Below, one piece after another: positions 6,963 through 14,853 of a stretch of 33,784 nt of DNA. The notes under the pieces were generated by a model. That model saw only the letters and a list, made by a program, of their open reading frames with translations, made no database searches and had not been told where the DNA came from. Location: contig JBBSDW010000015.1 in the NCBI GenBank assembly GCA_038240295.1, positions 1 to 33,784 on the forward strand. The letters are read 5' to 3'. The position numbers and the translations under genes were made by a program. Source of the DNA: JABDDM01 sp038240295. GTDB lineage: Bacteria > Bacteroidota > Ignavibacteria > Palsa-1295. Each line of letters opens with the position of its first letter. The stretch's first letter is position 1.

Positions 6963-7838
6963 ATGAAAATCCCGACTCTTAGTGAAGCCGAGCAAGTGAC
7001 ACGAAAGATCGCGCTCGGGCATTATGAGAATTTCCCCGTTGGCTCGATCCTCGTACCGAAAAAGTCCCGTCAGCACTTTTACAATCTCTACGCCTTTATG
7101 CGAACGGCCGACGACTTCGCGGACGACGAAGGTAGATCGGTCGAAGAGCGGCTTCGCCTGTTATCTGATTGGCGCAACAAGCTCGAAGATACATTTAGCG
7201 GTGGCGCACCCACACATCCGATTTTCATTGCGCTGAAGCAGTCGATCGAAGCATGCGCGCTCACGATCGGGCCGTTCAGCCGGTTGCTCGAGGCCTTCAC
7301 CTTCGACGTCTATGATCAGGCAAAGTTCAACAGCGAGGATGATCTCGCGTGGTACACCGCCCGCTCGGCCGCGCCGGTTGGGGAGTTGGTGCTTGCACTC
7401 TTTGGCTATCGCGATGAAGAACGAATAAAACTTTCGAACGATATTTGTTCTGCGTTGCAGCTGATTAATTTTATCCAGGACGCGAAGGAAGATCTCGAAC
7501 GCTCGCGCTGCTATTTCCCAAGCGCCGATATGTCTCTGTCTGCACAAGACGATCCGGCAAGAGCTATGCTGAATGACGCAGTCCTGTTTAGGAGGATCGT
7601 GGCGCTGCAACTTACGCGCGCACGCACTTTGCTTAAAGCAGGAGAGCGACTCCCCACGATTATCGAAGGAAGATTGCGATTTGAACTGCGGGCGATCATT
7701 ATCGAAGCGAACATGATGATCGCGAAGATTGAGAAGGCTGGCTTCGATACGCTCGCAGTCCGTCCTGATATATCGAAAGTCGAGCATGCCCTCGCGCTTT
7801 TACAATCGCTCGCTCTGAGGAAAAAAACTTTTTCTTGA
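6963..7838 (+). CDS. hpnC: Squalene synthase HpnC-type (trans-isoprenyl diphosphate synthase, head-to-head)
   Basis: A protein of 291 aa from the ATG at 6963. Seen: HYENFPVGSILVPKK near the N-terminus, the first Asp motif in RTADDFADD (D50-D55), and the second in NFIQDAKEDLERSRCYFP (D173, D177). The NFP start and the NF-xQD-xxxD motif fit HpnC better than phytoene synthase. HpnC converts presqualene diphosphate to hydroxysqualene in the HpnCDE squalene route. No hpnD, hpnE or cyclase gene is nearby, so partners must lie elsewhere. An upstream in-frame ATG at 6900 is rejected: it sits on the edge of the inverted-repeat element and would add 21 residues unlike the family. The stop codon overlaps the -35 region of the next promoter. 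Confidence 0.85.
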   Translation: MKIPTLSEAEQVTRKIALGHYENFPVGSILVPKKSRQHFYNLYAFMRTADDFADDEGRSVEERLRLLSDWRNKLEDTFSGGAPTHPIFIALKQSIEACALTIGPFSRLLEAFTFDVYDQAKFNSEDDLAWYTARSAAPVGELVLALFGYRDEERIKLSNDICSALQLINFIQDAKEDLERSRCYFPSADMSLSAQDDPARAMLNDAVLFRRIVALQLTRARTLLKAGERLPTIIEGRLRFELRAIIIEANMMIAKIEKAGFDTLAVRPDISKVEHALALLQSLALRKKTFS

Positions 7839-7866
7839 CAACGCCCTAAAAATTGCGTATGTTTGC
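7835..7866 (+). promoter_or_regulatory. Bacteroidota-type promoter for the leader and the small Ser-rich protein gene
   Basis: TTGACA at 7835-7840 (containing the TTG of the -33 element) is followed 17 nt later by TATGTTTGC at 7858-7866, an exact TAnnTTTG. There are 20 nt between the TTG and the TA, inside the range known for Bacteroidota promoters. It is the best promoter match in the window. Transcription should begin at about 7870-7873, leaving a leader of about 335 nt before the next gene. The TGA stop of hpnC lies inside the TTGACA. Confidence 0.72.
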
Positions 7867-7937
7867 ACCGTTCATAACGATTTGTGTTAAACAGGCCACA
7901 TTCGGCCATTATTCGTAAGTTTCGTTTCTCCGCACAC

Positions 7938-8084
7938 TTGCTACTACGTTGAAGTCTTGACGAAATTGGGGTAAATTTTTGTGACCCCGAAATCGTGTTA
8001 CCTTTTTCCGCTTCATCGGTCTTATCCCTAACAAGCGGGCAACAGTTGCCCATTGTAGTGTGTCACGAACGTAGTAGTAGCAGC
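7938..8084 (+). ncRNA. Candidate structured leader RNA or small RNA
   Basis: The 369 bases between hpnC and the next gene hold no ORF worth calling but several self-complementary segments downstream of a strong promoter. TACTACGTT (7942-7950) pairs exactly with AACGTAGTA (8068-8076), closing a domain of about 135 nt. Inside are GGGGT/ACCCC (7968-7972 with 7984-7988) and the hairpin GGGCAA-CAG-TTGCCC (8037-8051), extended by CTA/CAA with TTG/TAG to 8028-8058. An alternative pairing GGTAA/TTACC (7970-7974 with 7998-8002) precedes five T residues and would exclude the GGGGT/ACCCC stem. I do not recognise a known riboswitch or RNA family. This rests on eye-found pairing only. Confidence 0.35.
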
Positions 8085-8207
8085 TTTAAGCAATCATTGA
8101 TACTGATTTCGATCTCGTAGTAATACGGGCAACTTCGATGTTTGGATAATCCATATCCGAATGTTCAATTTGTTACCCCTTGCTTCGATCCGTGTGATTG
8201 AGTATGA

Positions 8208-8651
8208 ATGAAAAAAAGCTCAAAGGCTATGTCACTATCTTCACAAGCAGTCTCGTCTCGGTCAGTATCTTCTAAAGCAGCGCTTTCTTCGGCGGTCGCT
8301 GCCCAGTCAGTCGCTTCTCGTTATTCGACCGCAACCGATCTCCCAAACTTTTCGGGCTATCATGCCCCTAAACGACCGGTCACTAGGCGGCCCGATATTA
8401 AAAATCCACTCGGCGATCTCATTAGCGATGAGCTGTTCGAACAGCTCTCACGCTGGGACCTCATCAATGAAAAAGCACTGCGCGATTTCATCATCCGGCG
8501 TACCTACCAAAAACTACGCGAAGAATTTCGCTGCTCGCGCGCCGACGCCATCGAACTCGTACAGGAGAACTATCCCTACCTTCAAGGCGACACGATCCGC
8601 AAGATCATTTATAAGATCAACCCGGCGGCAGGAAGAAAGTCGTTGCTGTGA
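8208..8651 (+). CDS. Hypothetical small basic protein: Ser-rich tail plus predicted helical (HTH-like) domain
   Basis: A 147-aa protein. Residues 1-40 are low-complexity and basic, with 15 Ser plus Ala, Val and Lys/Arg arranged in SSxA/SVSS-like units. A linker (41-65) follows, then a compact helical region (66-137) containing NPLGDLISDELFEQL, ALRDFIIRRTYQKLREEF and SRADAIELVQENYPYLQGDT. The last part, with alternating hydrophobics and DAIxLVxxxYPYLxxDTIRKIIY, has the look of a helix-turn-helix, so DNA or RNA binding is an inference. I do not recognise a named family. The start is uncertain: an ATG at 8204 in another frame opens a 23-codon ORF overlapping this one. The gene is preceded by a long, foldable leader and is not in an obvious operon. 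Confidence 0.7.
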   Translation: MKKSSKAMSLSSQAVSSRSVSSKAALSSAVAAQSVASRYSTATDLPNFSGYHAPKRPVTRRPDIKNPLGDLISDELFEQLSRWDLINEKALRDFIIRRTYQKLREEFRCSRADAIELVQENYPYLQGDTIRKIIYKINPAAGRKSLL

Positions 8652-8823
8652 CGTGAACGAATGCGAGATTCGTCTGCGGTGCGAATCAATTGGAAAAAAG
8701 TCAAGCTAAAACTCACGCTGCGTTTGGGGAAGGGTTGTTGACCTTGATGCCTTGCGAGAACGTTGATTACATACCAACCGGCGCCGTGTTTTTTGAGAAA
8801 CGACTCGAGTTTTTGATTGCTGC

Positions 8824-11706
8824 CTATTTGGCGATCACTAACCTTGAAAACTTCATTCCTGCTGCCGAACTGAGTTGCACCCAGTAGGTGCCGGGAGGAT
8901 TTCCCGCAGTCGAAAGGGAAGTGCGGTAGTCGCCATTTTTCACGAACTGGTCGAGGATGGTTGCGATGATTCTTCCAAGTATATCTTTGACTACAATGAC
9001 CACATGCCCGCTTTTTCCAATGGAGAACGGAACCGTGACTTCACCCGATCTTGCAGGATTTGGAAAAACGTCACCCAAGGCGAGCTGGGAGCGGTTTGAT
9101 TCAGCGACTGCTCTGAGTTCGCTTTTCGGTCCTTCGAGGATCTCGAAATCATCGACGCCGGCTTCTACGATGGCACCGACGTTATCGGAGGCAACAAATC
9201 GTACAAGCGTGTTTGCAGATGGAACGACGTAGTTGGCGACCGGTAGTATAAATGCCGTCCAGCCAGATGCGGTCTGACTGGTATTTTGAACGATACGCCA
9301 ATGCGTGCCGCCGTCACTCGAAATAGAGGTCGCCCATTTGGGTAATCCAGGGTTGCTGCCCGCGTCGTTTCGATAGTAATACCAATACTTGATGACCGGG
9401 TTGGAGATCGCAGAAAGATCGAGCACGGGCGTTGTGAGTGTGGTTGCGCCGTTATCGACATCGTCCACCCCAACATCTCTGCTCTGAATCGCTTTGTTCG
9501 AATTACCTGTGAGGTAACAATAACTGCCGAGCGGAGTGTGATCGGTGTCCTGCTGCACAAAATCTGGAAGTGCTATGTACGTGCCATAGGGGATGTCGCG
9601 AGTCCAGCGCCCGGTGGTCGCTTGGTCGGATGGAGCGCTCAGCGACCAACCCCGATCCCGTTCCGCATCGTCGAGCGAGATCTGCCGGTAGCCGACAAGA
9701 AACGACGCAGTCGCCGATGTTCCTACGCCAGCTTCGGAATAACTCGTCATTGCCGTCGCATAGTATTCCACAATGCTCCCAGCAGGCAGTCTCGGAATAA
9801 CGCCTTCGAAAATATTTCCGGCAACGAGAGTAAGCGGAGCGATCGAATAATTTTTTCCGTCATCGATGGAATAATGTATCTCGGCGCTGCTTGCGTCGAG
9901 CGTTCCGATTTTGCTGTTATAGCCAATCGTGGCCCGAACCGGATAGCTCGCGATTAGTGAGTCCTGGTCGGCTATCTGATCGACATCGACAGACAAAAAT
10001 CCGCTCAGTCCGATATTATGAAGTGCGAATGCTTTTAGGATTTGCGCGAGATGTGGCGTACCGTTGGCCAGATCATTATCGTCATCGTCCGTGACAATAA
10101 GCGCGGTCAGCACACTCGTGAAGGCGTCGAGCATCGGACCCGGTGCAGTGCTGCCGATTCCGTCGGGATTCAGATACCCCATCATGTGAAAAAGATGCTC
10201 GGCGGTGTCGTGACCGATGAGCTTTCGGAGGTCCCAAAAGGCGCCGGAAATGATCTCACCAGATACGTGAATATCCGCGTTGAGATCAGTGGGCCATTTT
10301 TTCGTATTCGCGCAGTTTCGAAGCAACGATCCTTTGAGAAAAAAACCGATGCCAATGCGCGGATCGTCACGAATGAAAGCCGAAATGATATCGGCGAAGC
10401 CTTCACCCAGCGACCCATCGACGATGTTGACGCCGCCATGCCGCGTGTATCGAGCGTCGATCACCCGATGCCCAAACTCATGAAAAACGACATCAGTGAT
10501 CTCGCCCGTGTTCGAGCAATTTTGTCCGCCAGCTTTGAAAAAATTAAGTGAGACGGTCGCCGGATCGTAGAATGCGTTGCAGGTCTGGTTCAGATTCACG
10601 TTGATCTTTAGCATCGTGTCAAGATTCGTGAGCGCCGTGTCGAGTTTGCGAACATAGTTACGTGCGTAATTGATATGCTTGAAGGCGTCACGCTCGGTGG
10701 GGTCTGAATTTGCATTTGTCCATTCGACCAAGATCGGAGTTTCATTCGCCGAGATTTTCAGCATGCCATTTGCGCCATCCTTGCGGACGACAAAATTATA
10801 GGGACCATCAAATGTCGATGACACAAGATAAGGTGCGCTCACACCTTGTACGCTCCACCGGCCCAGCGAATCGGTGACAGTCGGGATCCCATTAACACTG
10901 ATCTTCTCGAATGGCATCGTGGCACTGACCGCCGAGTCATAGCTCGATTGCGAATGCACGAGAGCGGTGAGTGTGCCGTTCACGATCGAAAGCGCCGAAT
11001 CTGCACCGCCGCCGATCGATTCATACATGTCCCGAACGTCGAGGACATCACCGGAAACGGCGTCCAATCTTATCCGCCAGAGATGTTCCGAATTTGCATC
11101 GATAAACTTTTGCTCGTAGGAAAGAAGGAGCAGTTGTGATTCGCCTGCGGTAACATAGATCAGGTGCGTTGGTCCGAAAGCTTGTGTGCTCACCGCCAGA
11201 TGGCTTTCTACGTATCCAAGCATTTTAAGCGAAGCCTCGGGTGCATTGAACGAAGCTTCCATTGAATGCGGCTCGGTTGTGGGCAAGTTCGATTGAAGAA
11301 GCATCGGCTTGCCACTTAACGCACCGATGACAAGCGAGACTTTGCGATCTGCGACTGGGATCAGGTTTATGGCAGCAGAAAAATCGGAATGCCAGATCTT
11401 TCCGACACGCTCGGTTTTGACAAACACGAAAGCGAATGAGGATGGGACTCGTGCGAGCTCCCGTCCCTGGGTTTGCATGAAATTCCAAGAAGCTTCAGTG
11501 ACGGCGCTGTCGCTCGAATTCGACGCGATGAGCTTTGGAGTAGTTGATGCGTCGAGACCGATTATCCCCGCAGTGCCATCGGAGTTTTTATGCCAGACGT
11601 TCGCCGTGGGCGGTTTCACAGACGCAGGCGTTCGCTCTTGCGCAAGGCTAACGCTCCACGAAAGGGCAAGAATGGTCGGAATGACTAAAAATCGGGACAA
11701 GAGCAT
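8824..11706 (-). CDS. Secreted M36-like zinc metalloprotease with T9SS C-terminal sorting domain
   Basis: A 960-aa protein. Seen in order: a signal peptide (1-22, ending SLAQ), an N-terminal propeptide-like region with a YVTAGESQLLLLSYE strand (about 183-197), the zinc motif HEFGH (409-413) and the likely third ligand E435 in GEGFAD, as in gluzincins of the fungalysin (M36) type. A block DDDDNDLANGTPHLAQIL (about 540-556) follows, which commonly trails the catalytic domain in such bacterial proteases. Then come Ig-like strands, a jelly-roll/MAM-like domain (about 675-860) and a T9SS tail starting LGDVFPNPARSGEVTVPFSI and ending KFSRLVIAK. It is expected to be exported, processed and anchored or released at the cell surface. 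It is transcribed divergently from another T9SS cargo gene. Confidence 0.88.
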   Translation of the reverse strand: MLLSRFLVIPTILALSWSVSLAQERTPASVKPPTANVWHKNSDGTAGIIGLDASTTPKLIASNSSDSAVTEASWNFMQTQGRELARVPSSFAFVFVKTERVGKIWHSDFSAAINLIPVADRKVSLVIGALSGKPMLLQSNLPTTEPHSMEASFNAPEASLKMLGYVESHLAVSTQAFGPTHLIYVTAGESQLLLLSYEQKFIDANSEHLWRIRLDAVSGDVLDVRDMYESIGGGADSALSIVNGTLTALVHSQSSYDSAVSATMPFEKISVNGIPTVTDSLGRWSVQGVSAPYLVSSTFDGPYNFVVRKDGANGMLKISANETPILVEWTNANSDPTERDAFKHINYARNYVRKLDTALTNLDTMLKINVNLNQTCNAFYDPATVSLNFFKAGGQNCSNTGEITDVVFHEFGHRVIDARYTRHGGVNIVDGSLGEGFADIISAFIRDDPRIGIGFFLKGSLLRNCANTKKWPTDLNADIHVSGEIISGAFWDLRKLIGHDTAEHLFHMMGYLNPDGIGSTAPGPMLDAFTSVLTALIVTDDDDNDLANGTPHLAQILKAFALHNIGLSGFLSVDVDQIADQDSLIASYPVRATIGYNSKIGTLDASSAEIHYSIDDGKNYSIAPLTLVAGNIFEGVIPRLPAGSIVEYYATAMTSYSEAGVGTSATASFLVGYRQISLDDAERDRGWSLSAPSDQATTGRWTRDIPYGTYIALPDFVQQDTDHTPLGSYCYLTGNSNKAIQSRDVGVDDVDNGATTLTTPVLDLSAISNPVIKYWYYYRNDAGSNPGLPKWATSISSDGGTHWRIVQNTSQTASGWTAFILPVANYVVPSANTLVRFVASDNVGAIVEAGVDDFEILEGPKSELRAVAESNRSQLALGDVFPNPARSGEVTVPFSIGKSGHVVIVVKDILGRIIATILDQFVKNGDYRTSLSTAGNPPGTYWVQLSSAAGMKFSRLVIAK

Positions 11707-11962
11707 GGACGCGTACCGTCTTTTTGAGATGTCAGCACCAATAAGACACTCATTAATACCTGATTGGCTCCCGAAGGTTGCCGGCTTTGCACAATTTTTG
11801 TAACTAAATGCACTTTTTGCGTTCTGGTATCACGAATCCTGCTCTGACAACTGGGACGCTGGCAACTATTTCAGACAAACACGGTTTAGACGCAATCTGA
11901 CTTTTCCGTTGCTTGCAGATCGCAGACTTTTTGCTTCAAGCTTAAACGCTAACAAATAAGAC

Positions 11963-13117
11963 ATGAAACATTTCGTTACTTCGTTATTCGGTGCACTCGC
12001 ACTTCTGCTCCTTCTTTCCAGCAGTGAGGGGTTCGCCCAGACGGCTCCCTTAAGCAGCTATCGTGCTCATCAGAGCGCGCAAAGCCCCCGGTCTATCGCG
12101 ATCGTCTCCTCGACTGCGCCGCGTCCGGCATTCGCTCCTTTCCTCGAGGGCAAAGGTCCGAACGGACTTGAGCCGCTATCGCAGTTGTTCGATACGCTGT
12201 TGTACTTCGATACTACTTCTTATAACTGGTACCGCCTGCCGTCGGATATCGGTCGTCAGACTTCGTCAGGTGGCGATACGCTGGATCAGATAAATGCCTA
12301 CGGCGAGCGGTTCACTGCACCTGCTGGATCATGGTATCTTGATAGTGTGCAAGTGCTTCTCGCTGCCATAACATTCGACGACGCAAACCAGAATGGTAAC
12401 CGTATCCTGGTTCGTGCGCTCGGTCAACAACAGCAAGGTACGGGCACCACATTGCGTTATTTCGCAAATGGGACCCTGATCGATAGTAACTCCATTTACC
12501 CATCTGTGTCGGACAATGGTTCAGGCAAGATGGCAATTTTGCCAATGGATAGCCTTGGACATTTGGTCGGCGTCAATATGGCGAAACACAAGAAGGTAAC
12601 AAATTTCTTCGTGCTCGTTTCCGTACTCGATACACTTGAGACAAGTGTTGTGCTCCGCGGCGATTCGGTCACAGGTACTCCCGGTCAGGCTCTCGACAAC
12701 AACGTCAACCGCTCCTACCTTTTCACTAATACGATTCAGCAGTACTATGCCGGAATCACATTCGGTAATCCGCCGAGCGATCCATTTTACCCTAATTTCT
12801 ACATCATCGCGTATTTGAGCAACTCGCCGAGCGCCGTTGCGTCAGCGCAGCCAAGCGCGTTCGCTCTTGAGCAGAACTATCCGAACCCATTCAACCCGTC
12901 AACGGAGATCAGCTATTCGATCGCGCAGGCTTCGAAGGTCTCTTTGACAGTTACGAATGCACTCGGGCAGACGGTTGCGACGCTTGTGAATGCTTCGCAG
13001 AGCGTTGGCGATCATAGCGTTCACTTCGATGCGAGCAGTCTTCCTTCAGGTACCTACTTCTACACCTTGAAGGCCGGTTCGTTCACACAGACCCGCCGTA
13101 TGGTTTTGTCGAAGTAA
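11963..13117 (+). CDS. Secreted protein of unknown function with T9SS type A sorting domain
   Basis: A 384-aa protein. Seen: a signal peptide (1-25, cut FA|Q), a body of about 270 residues rich in Asp, Thr and Tyr with beta-strand pattern and no catalytic motif I recognise, then a C-terminal sorting domain (about 298-384) beginning FALEQNYPNPFNPSTEISYS and ending TQTRRMVLSK. That tail directs passage through the type IX secretion pore, and its NYPNPFNPST form is frequent in Ignavibacteria/Kapabacteria-like genomes. The region before the start is A-rich (ACAAATAAGAC) without a Shine-Dalgarno, as usual for Bacteroidota. It ends 18 nt before a strong terminator, so it is probably monocistronic. 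Confidence 0.9.
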   Translation: MKHFVTSLFGALALLLLLSSSEGFAQTAPLSSYRAHQSAQSPRSIAIVSSTAPRPAFAPFLEGKGPNGLEPLSQLFDTLLYFDTTSYNWYRLPSDIGRQTSSGGDTLDQINAYGERFTAPAGSWYLDSVQVLLAAITFDDANQNGNRILVRALGQQQQGTGTTLRYFANGTLIDSNSIYPSVSDNGSGKMAILPMDSLGHLVGVNMAKHKKVTNFFVLVSVLDTLETSVVLRGDSVTGTPGQALDNNVNRSYLFTNTIQQYYAGITFGNPPSDPFYPNFYIIAYLSNSPSAVASAQPSAFALEQNYPNPFNPSTEISYSIAQASKVSLTVTNALGQTVATLVNASQSVGDHSVHFDASSLPSGTYFYTLKAGSFTQTRRMVLSK

Positions 13118-13135
13118 TCCGCTTCGATGATTTGT

Positions 13136-13172
13136 AAAGAGCGCGGCTTTTGAAGCCGCGCTCTTTTTTTTT
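13136..13172 (+). terminator. Strong intrinsic terminator after the T9SS cargo gene
   Basis: AAAGAGCGCGGCTT (13136-13149) and AAGCCGCGCTCTTT (13153-13166) form a perfect 14-bp stem with a 3-nt loop, running into a nine-T tract (13164-13172). It sits between convergent genes. In the other direction the U-run is short, so termination of the minus-strand gene ending at 13188 is less certain. Confidence 0.95.
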
Positions 13173-13187
13173 GTCTCACTTCTTTTT

Positions 13188-14780
13188 CTAGATTCCTTTT
13201 GGAATGACTTCGCGAATGTGTTTGAGACCAGCGAGTGTCGGTCCATTGAGCACTTGTCCTTCGGTGTCGAATCGGGATCCATGGCAAGGACAATCCCAAC
13301 TTGTTTCGATGGGATTCCAGTGAACGACGCAGCCTAAATGCGGGCACTTTGCCGAGTATTCGTGGAGGGCTCCATCCATGTCTCGATAGACAGCCACCTT
13401 GTCAAGACCGTGACTGACAACCGCTCCAGTACCAGCCTTAATATCGCGTGCCGATCCGACATCACCGCCCATCACCCAATCGGCCATTTGAGCAACAGCG
13501 TTGATGTTCTCATCGAGAAATTCTCCTGCGCTCATTAAGGATTTACGCGCCGGATCATAGAGCTTCGCCCACGGATTTTGAATACCCATGATGAGATCGT
13601 GCACAATCATCGCGCCTGCGGTGCAATTGGTCATGCCCATGCCCGAGTCGCCGGTGATGATGTAGGTGTCAGTGTCGTCCTTCGGATTTTTGCCGAGAAA
13701 GGCGAGACCATCCACTGGCTCCATGACTTGCCCAGACCACTGAAGGACGCGCTTGATGAGGAATGGAAAGCGATCTTGAGCCCACGATTCAAGTGCATCG
13801 AAGTGTTCCCGGTATCCGGCTGGAGAGTCCTGGCCGGTCTTGTGATCTTCGCCTCCAACAATAAGGACTGTGCGGGTCTTCTCCTCGTCTAATTTCTCTA
13901 CCTGTATCCTGACATAGTGATACGGCTTCTCGGTGTCCCACAGTAGCTTTGGTTCAAGACTTCCTTCAGGAATCTCAAGACCGATAACATAGGTGCGATA
14001 GGCCGACTGCTTTGTGTGCATCACGACCCAATCGTTGACGGGGGTGTTTGTTGCGATGAGGGCAGAACAGGCGGTCACAGTGAAGCCCTCTTTCGATTTT
14101 ACAACGACTCTCTTTTGCTCATTGCCCGAGTCCTTTGATCCTTCTGTCGCTTCCGGCGCGATCGAAACGATATGTGTCCCCTCGAAGATCTTCCCATCCA
14201 GTTTCAAGATCGCAGCGCGGAGTCCTTTTAGATACTTGAGTGGATGAAATTGCGCTTGGTTCGGAAATTCGAGACACGGGCCGCTCTCGAAGGGGAGCTG
14301 TGGGATTCTTGAAAGTTTTTTTACGCCTTTGAGCGAGGTCGCGCGGATGGCCTCGAGTTCTCTATCGAGTTCTTTGGAATTCTTGTCCTTGCCAACAAAA
14401 AGATAGCCGTTTACCCGAAGAAAATCGCAGTCGATCTCGAGTTCGTTTACGATCGTCTCGATCTGATCGATCGCCCTGGTTTGGCTCTCGGCCGCGATCT
14501 GCGCCGCTTCTTCGCCATGAATACGCCGGATCTCAAAATATCGATCATCGATTTCGTTCGTGAGATGCGCGGTCGTATGCGAAGTTTCGCCGCCACCGAC
14601 GGGACCATCGTCTACTACGATCACGTTTTTGCCGGACTTCGCGAGCAGGTACGCGGTGGTCATCCCCGCGATCCCGGCGCCCACAATAACTACATCGCAT
14701 TCCGTGTTGCTTGCAAGCGGTTTACTCGATGGGATTTTGACAGATTCAACCCAGATCGAAGGTGTGCTTTCGTTGGTCAT
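13188..14780 (-). CDS. FAD-dependent oxidoreductase (DAO fold) fused to a C-terminal Rieske [2Fe-2S] domain
   Basis: A 530-aa protein from the ATG at 14780. Seen: the dinucleotide motif VVIVGAGIAG (30-39) followed by an Asp at the strand end, the DAO-type body, a second FAD contact near TGDSGMGMTN, and a Rieske domain with C479-P-H481 and C497-P-C-H500. The extra C484 and C499 form the disulfide pair typical of bc1-type Rieske proteins. The substrate is unknown; members are often annotated as glycine/D-amino acid oxidase-like. No signal peptide or Tat motif is seen, so it is likely cytoplasmic. An upstream ATG at 14843 would add 21 residues unlike the family and crowd the ComF stop, so the later start is preferred. 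It lies 73 nt downstream of comF. Confidence 0.9.
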   Translation of the reverse strand: MTNESTPSIWVESVKIPSSKPLASNTECDVVIVGAGIAGMTTAYLLAKSGKNVIVVDDGPVGGGETSHTTAHLTNEIDDRYFEIRRIHGEEAAQIAAESQTRAIDQIETIVNELEIDCDFLRVNGYLFVGKDKNSKELDRELEAIRATSLKGVKKLSRIPQLPFESGPCLEFPNQAQFHPLKYLKGLRAAILKLDGKIFEGTHIVSIAPEATEGSKDSGNEQKRVVVKSKEGFTVTACSALIATNTPVNDWVVMHTKQSAYRTYVIGLEIPEGSLEPKLLWDTEKPYHYVRIQVEKLDEEKTRTVLIVGGEDHKTGQDSPAGYREHFDALESWAQDRFPFLIKRVLQWSGQVMEPVDGLAFLGKNPKDDTDTYIITGDSGMGMTNCTAGAMIVHDLIMGIQNPWAKLYDPARKSLMSAGEFLDENINAVAQMADWVMGGDVGSARDIKAGTGAVVSHGLDKVAVYRDMDGALHEYSAKCPHLGCVVHWNPIETSWDCPCHGSRFDTEGQVLNGPTLAGLKHIREVIPKGI

Positions 14781-14853
14781 GGAAGAAAAGATCGACGGTG
14801 GTTTTGCAAACAAACGAGCAAGACTCGTGCCATAGAACAACAACGGAATTGCA

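Noticed and set aside
7800..7834. A-rich then T-rich stretch at the hpnC end as a terminator
   Set aside because: The AAAAA/TTTTT pairing is only A:T, lies in coding sequence (KK and F codons) and lacks a GC stem.
8690..8887. 65-codon open frame on the plus strand in the gap after the Ser-rich protein gene
   Set aside because: It runs into the end of the metalloprotease gene on the other strand, has no family resemblance and no start signal. The 172-nt gap itself shows no gene or clear terminator.
11707..11962. Promoters in the divergent region between the two T9SS cargo genes
   Set aside because: Promoters must exist here, but no TAnnTTTG with a properly spaced TTG was found on either strand, so no site is called.
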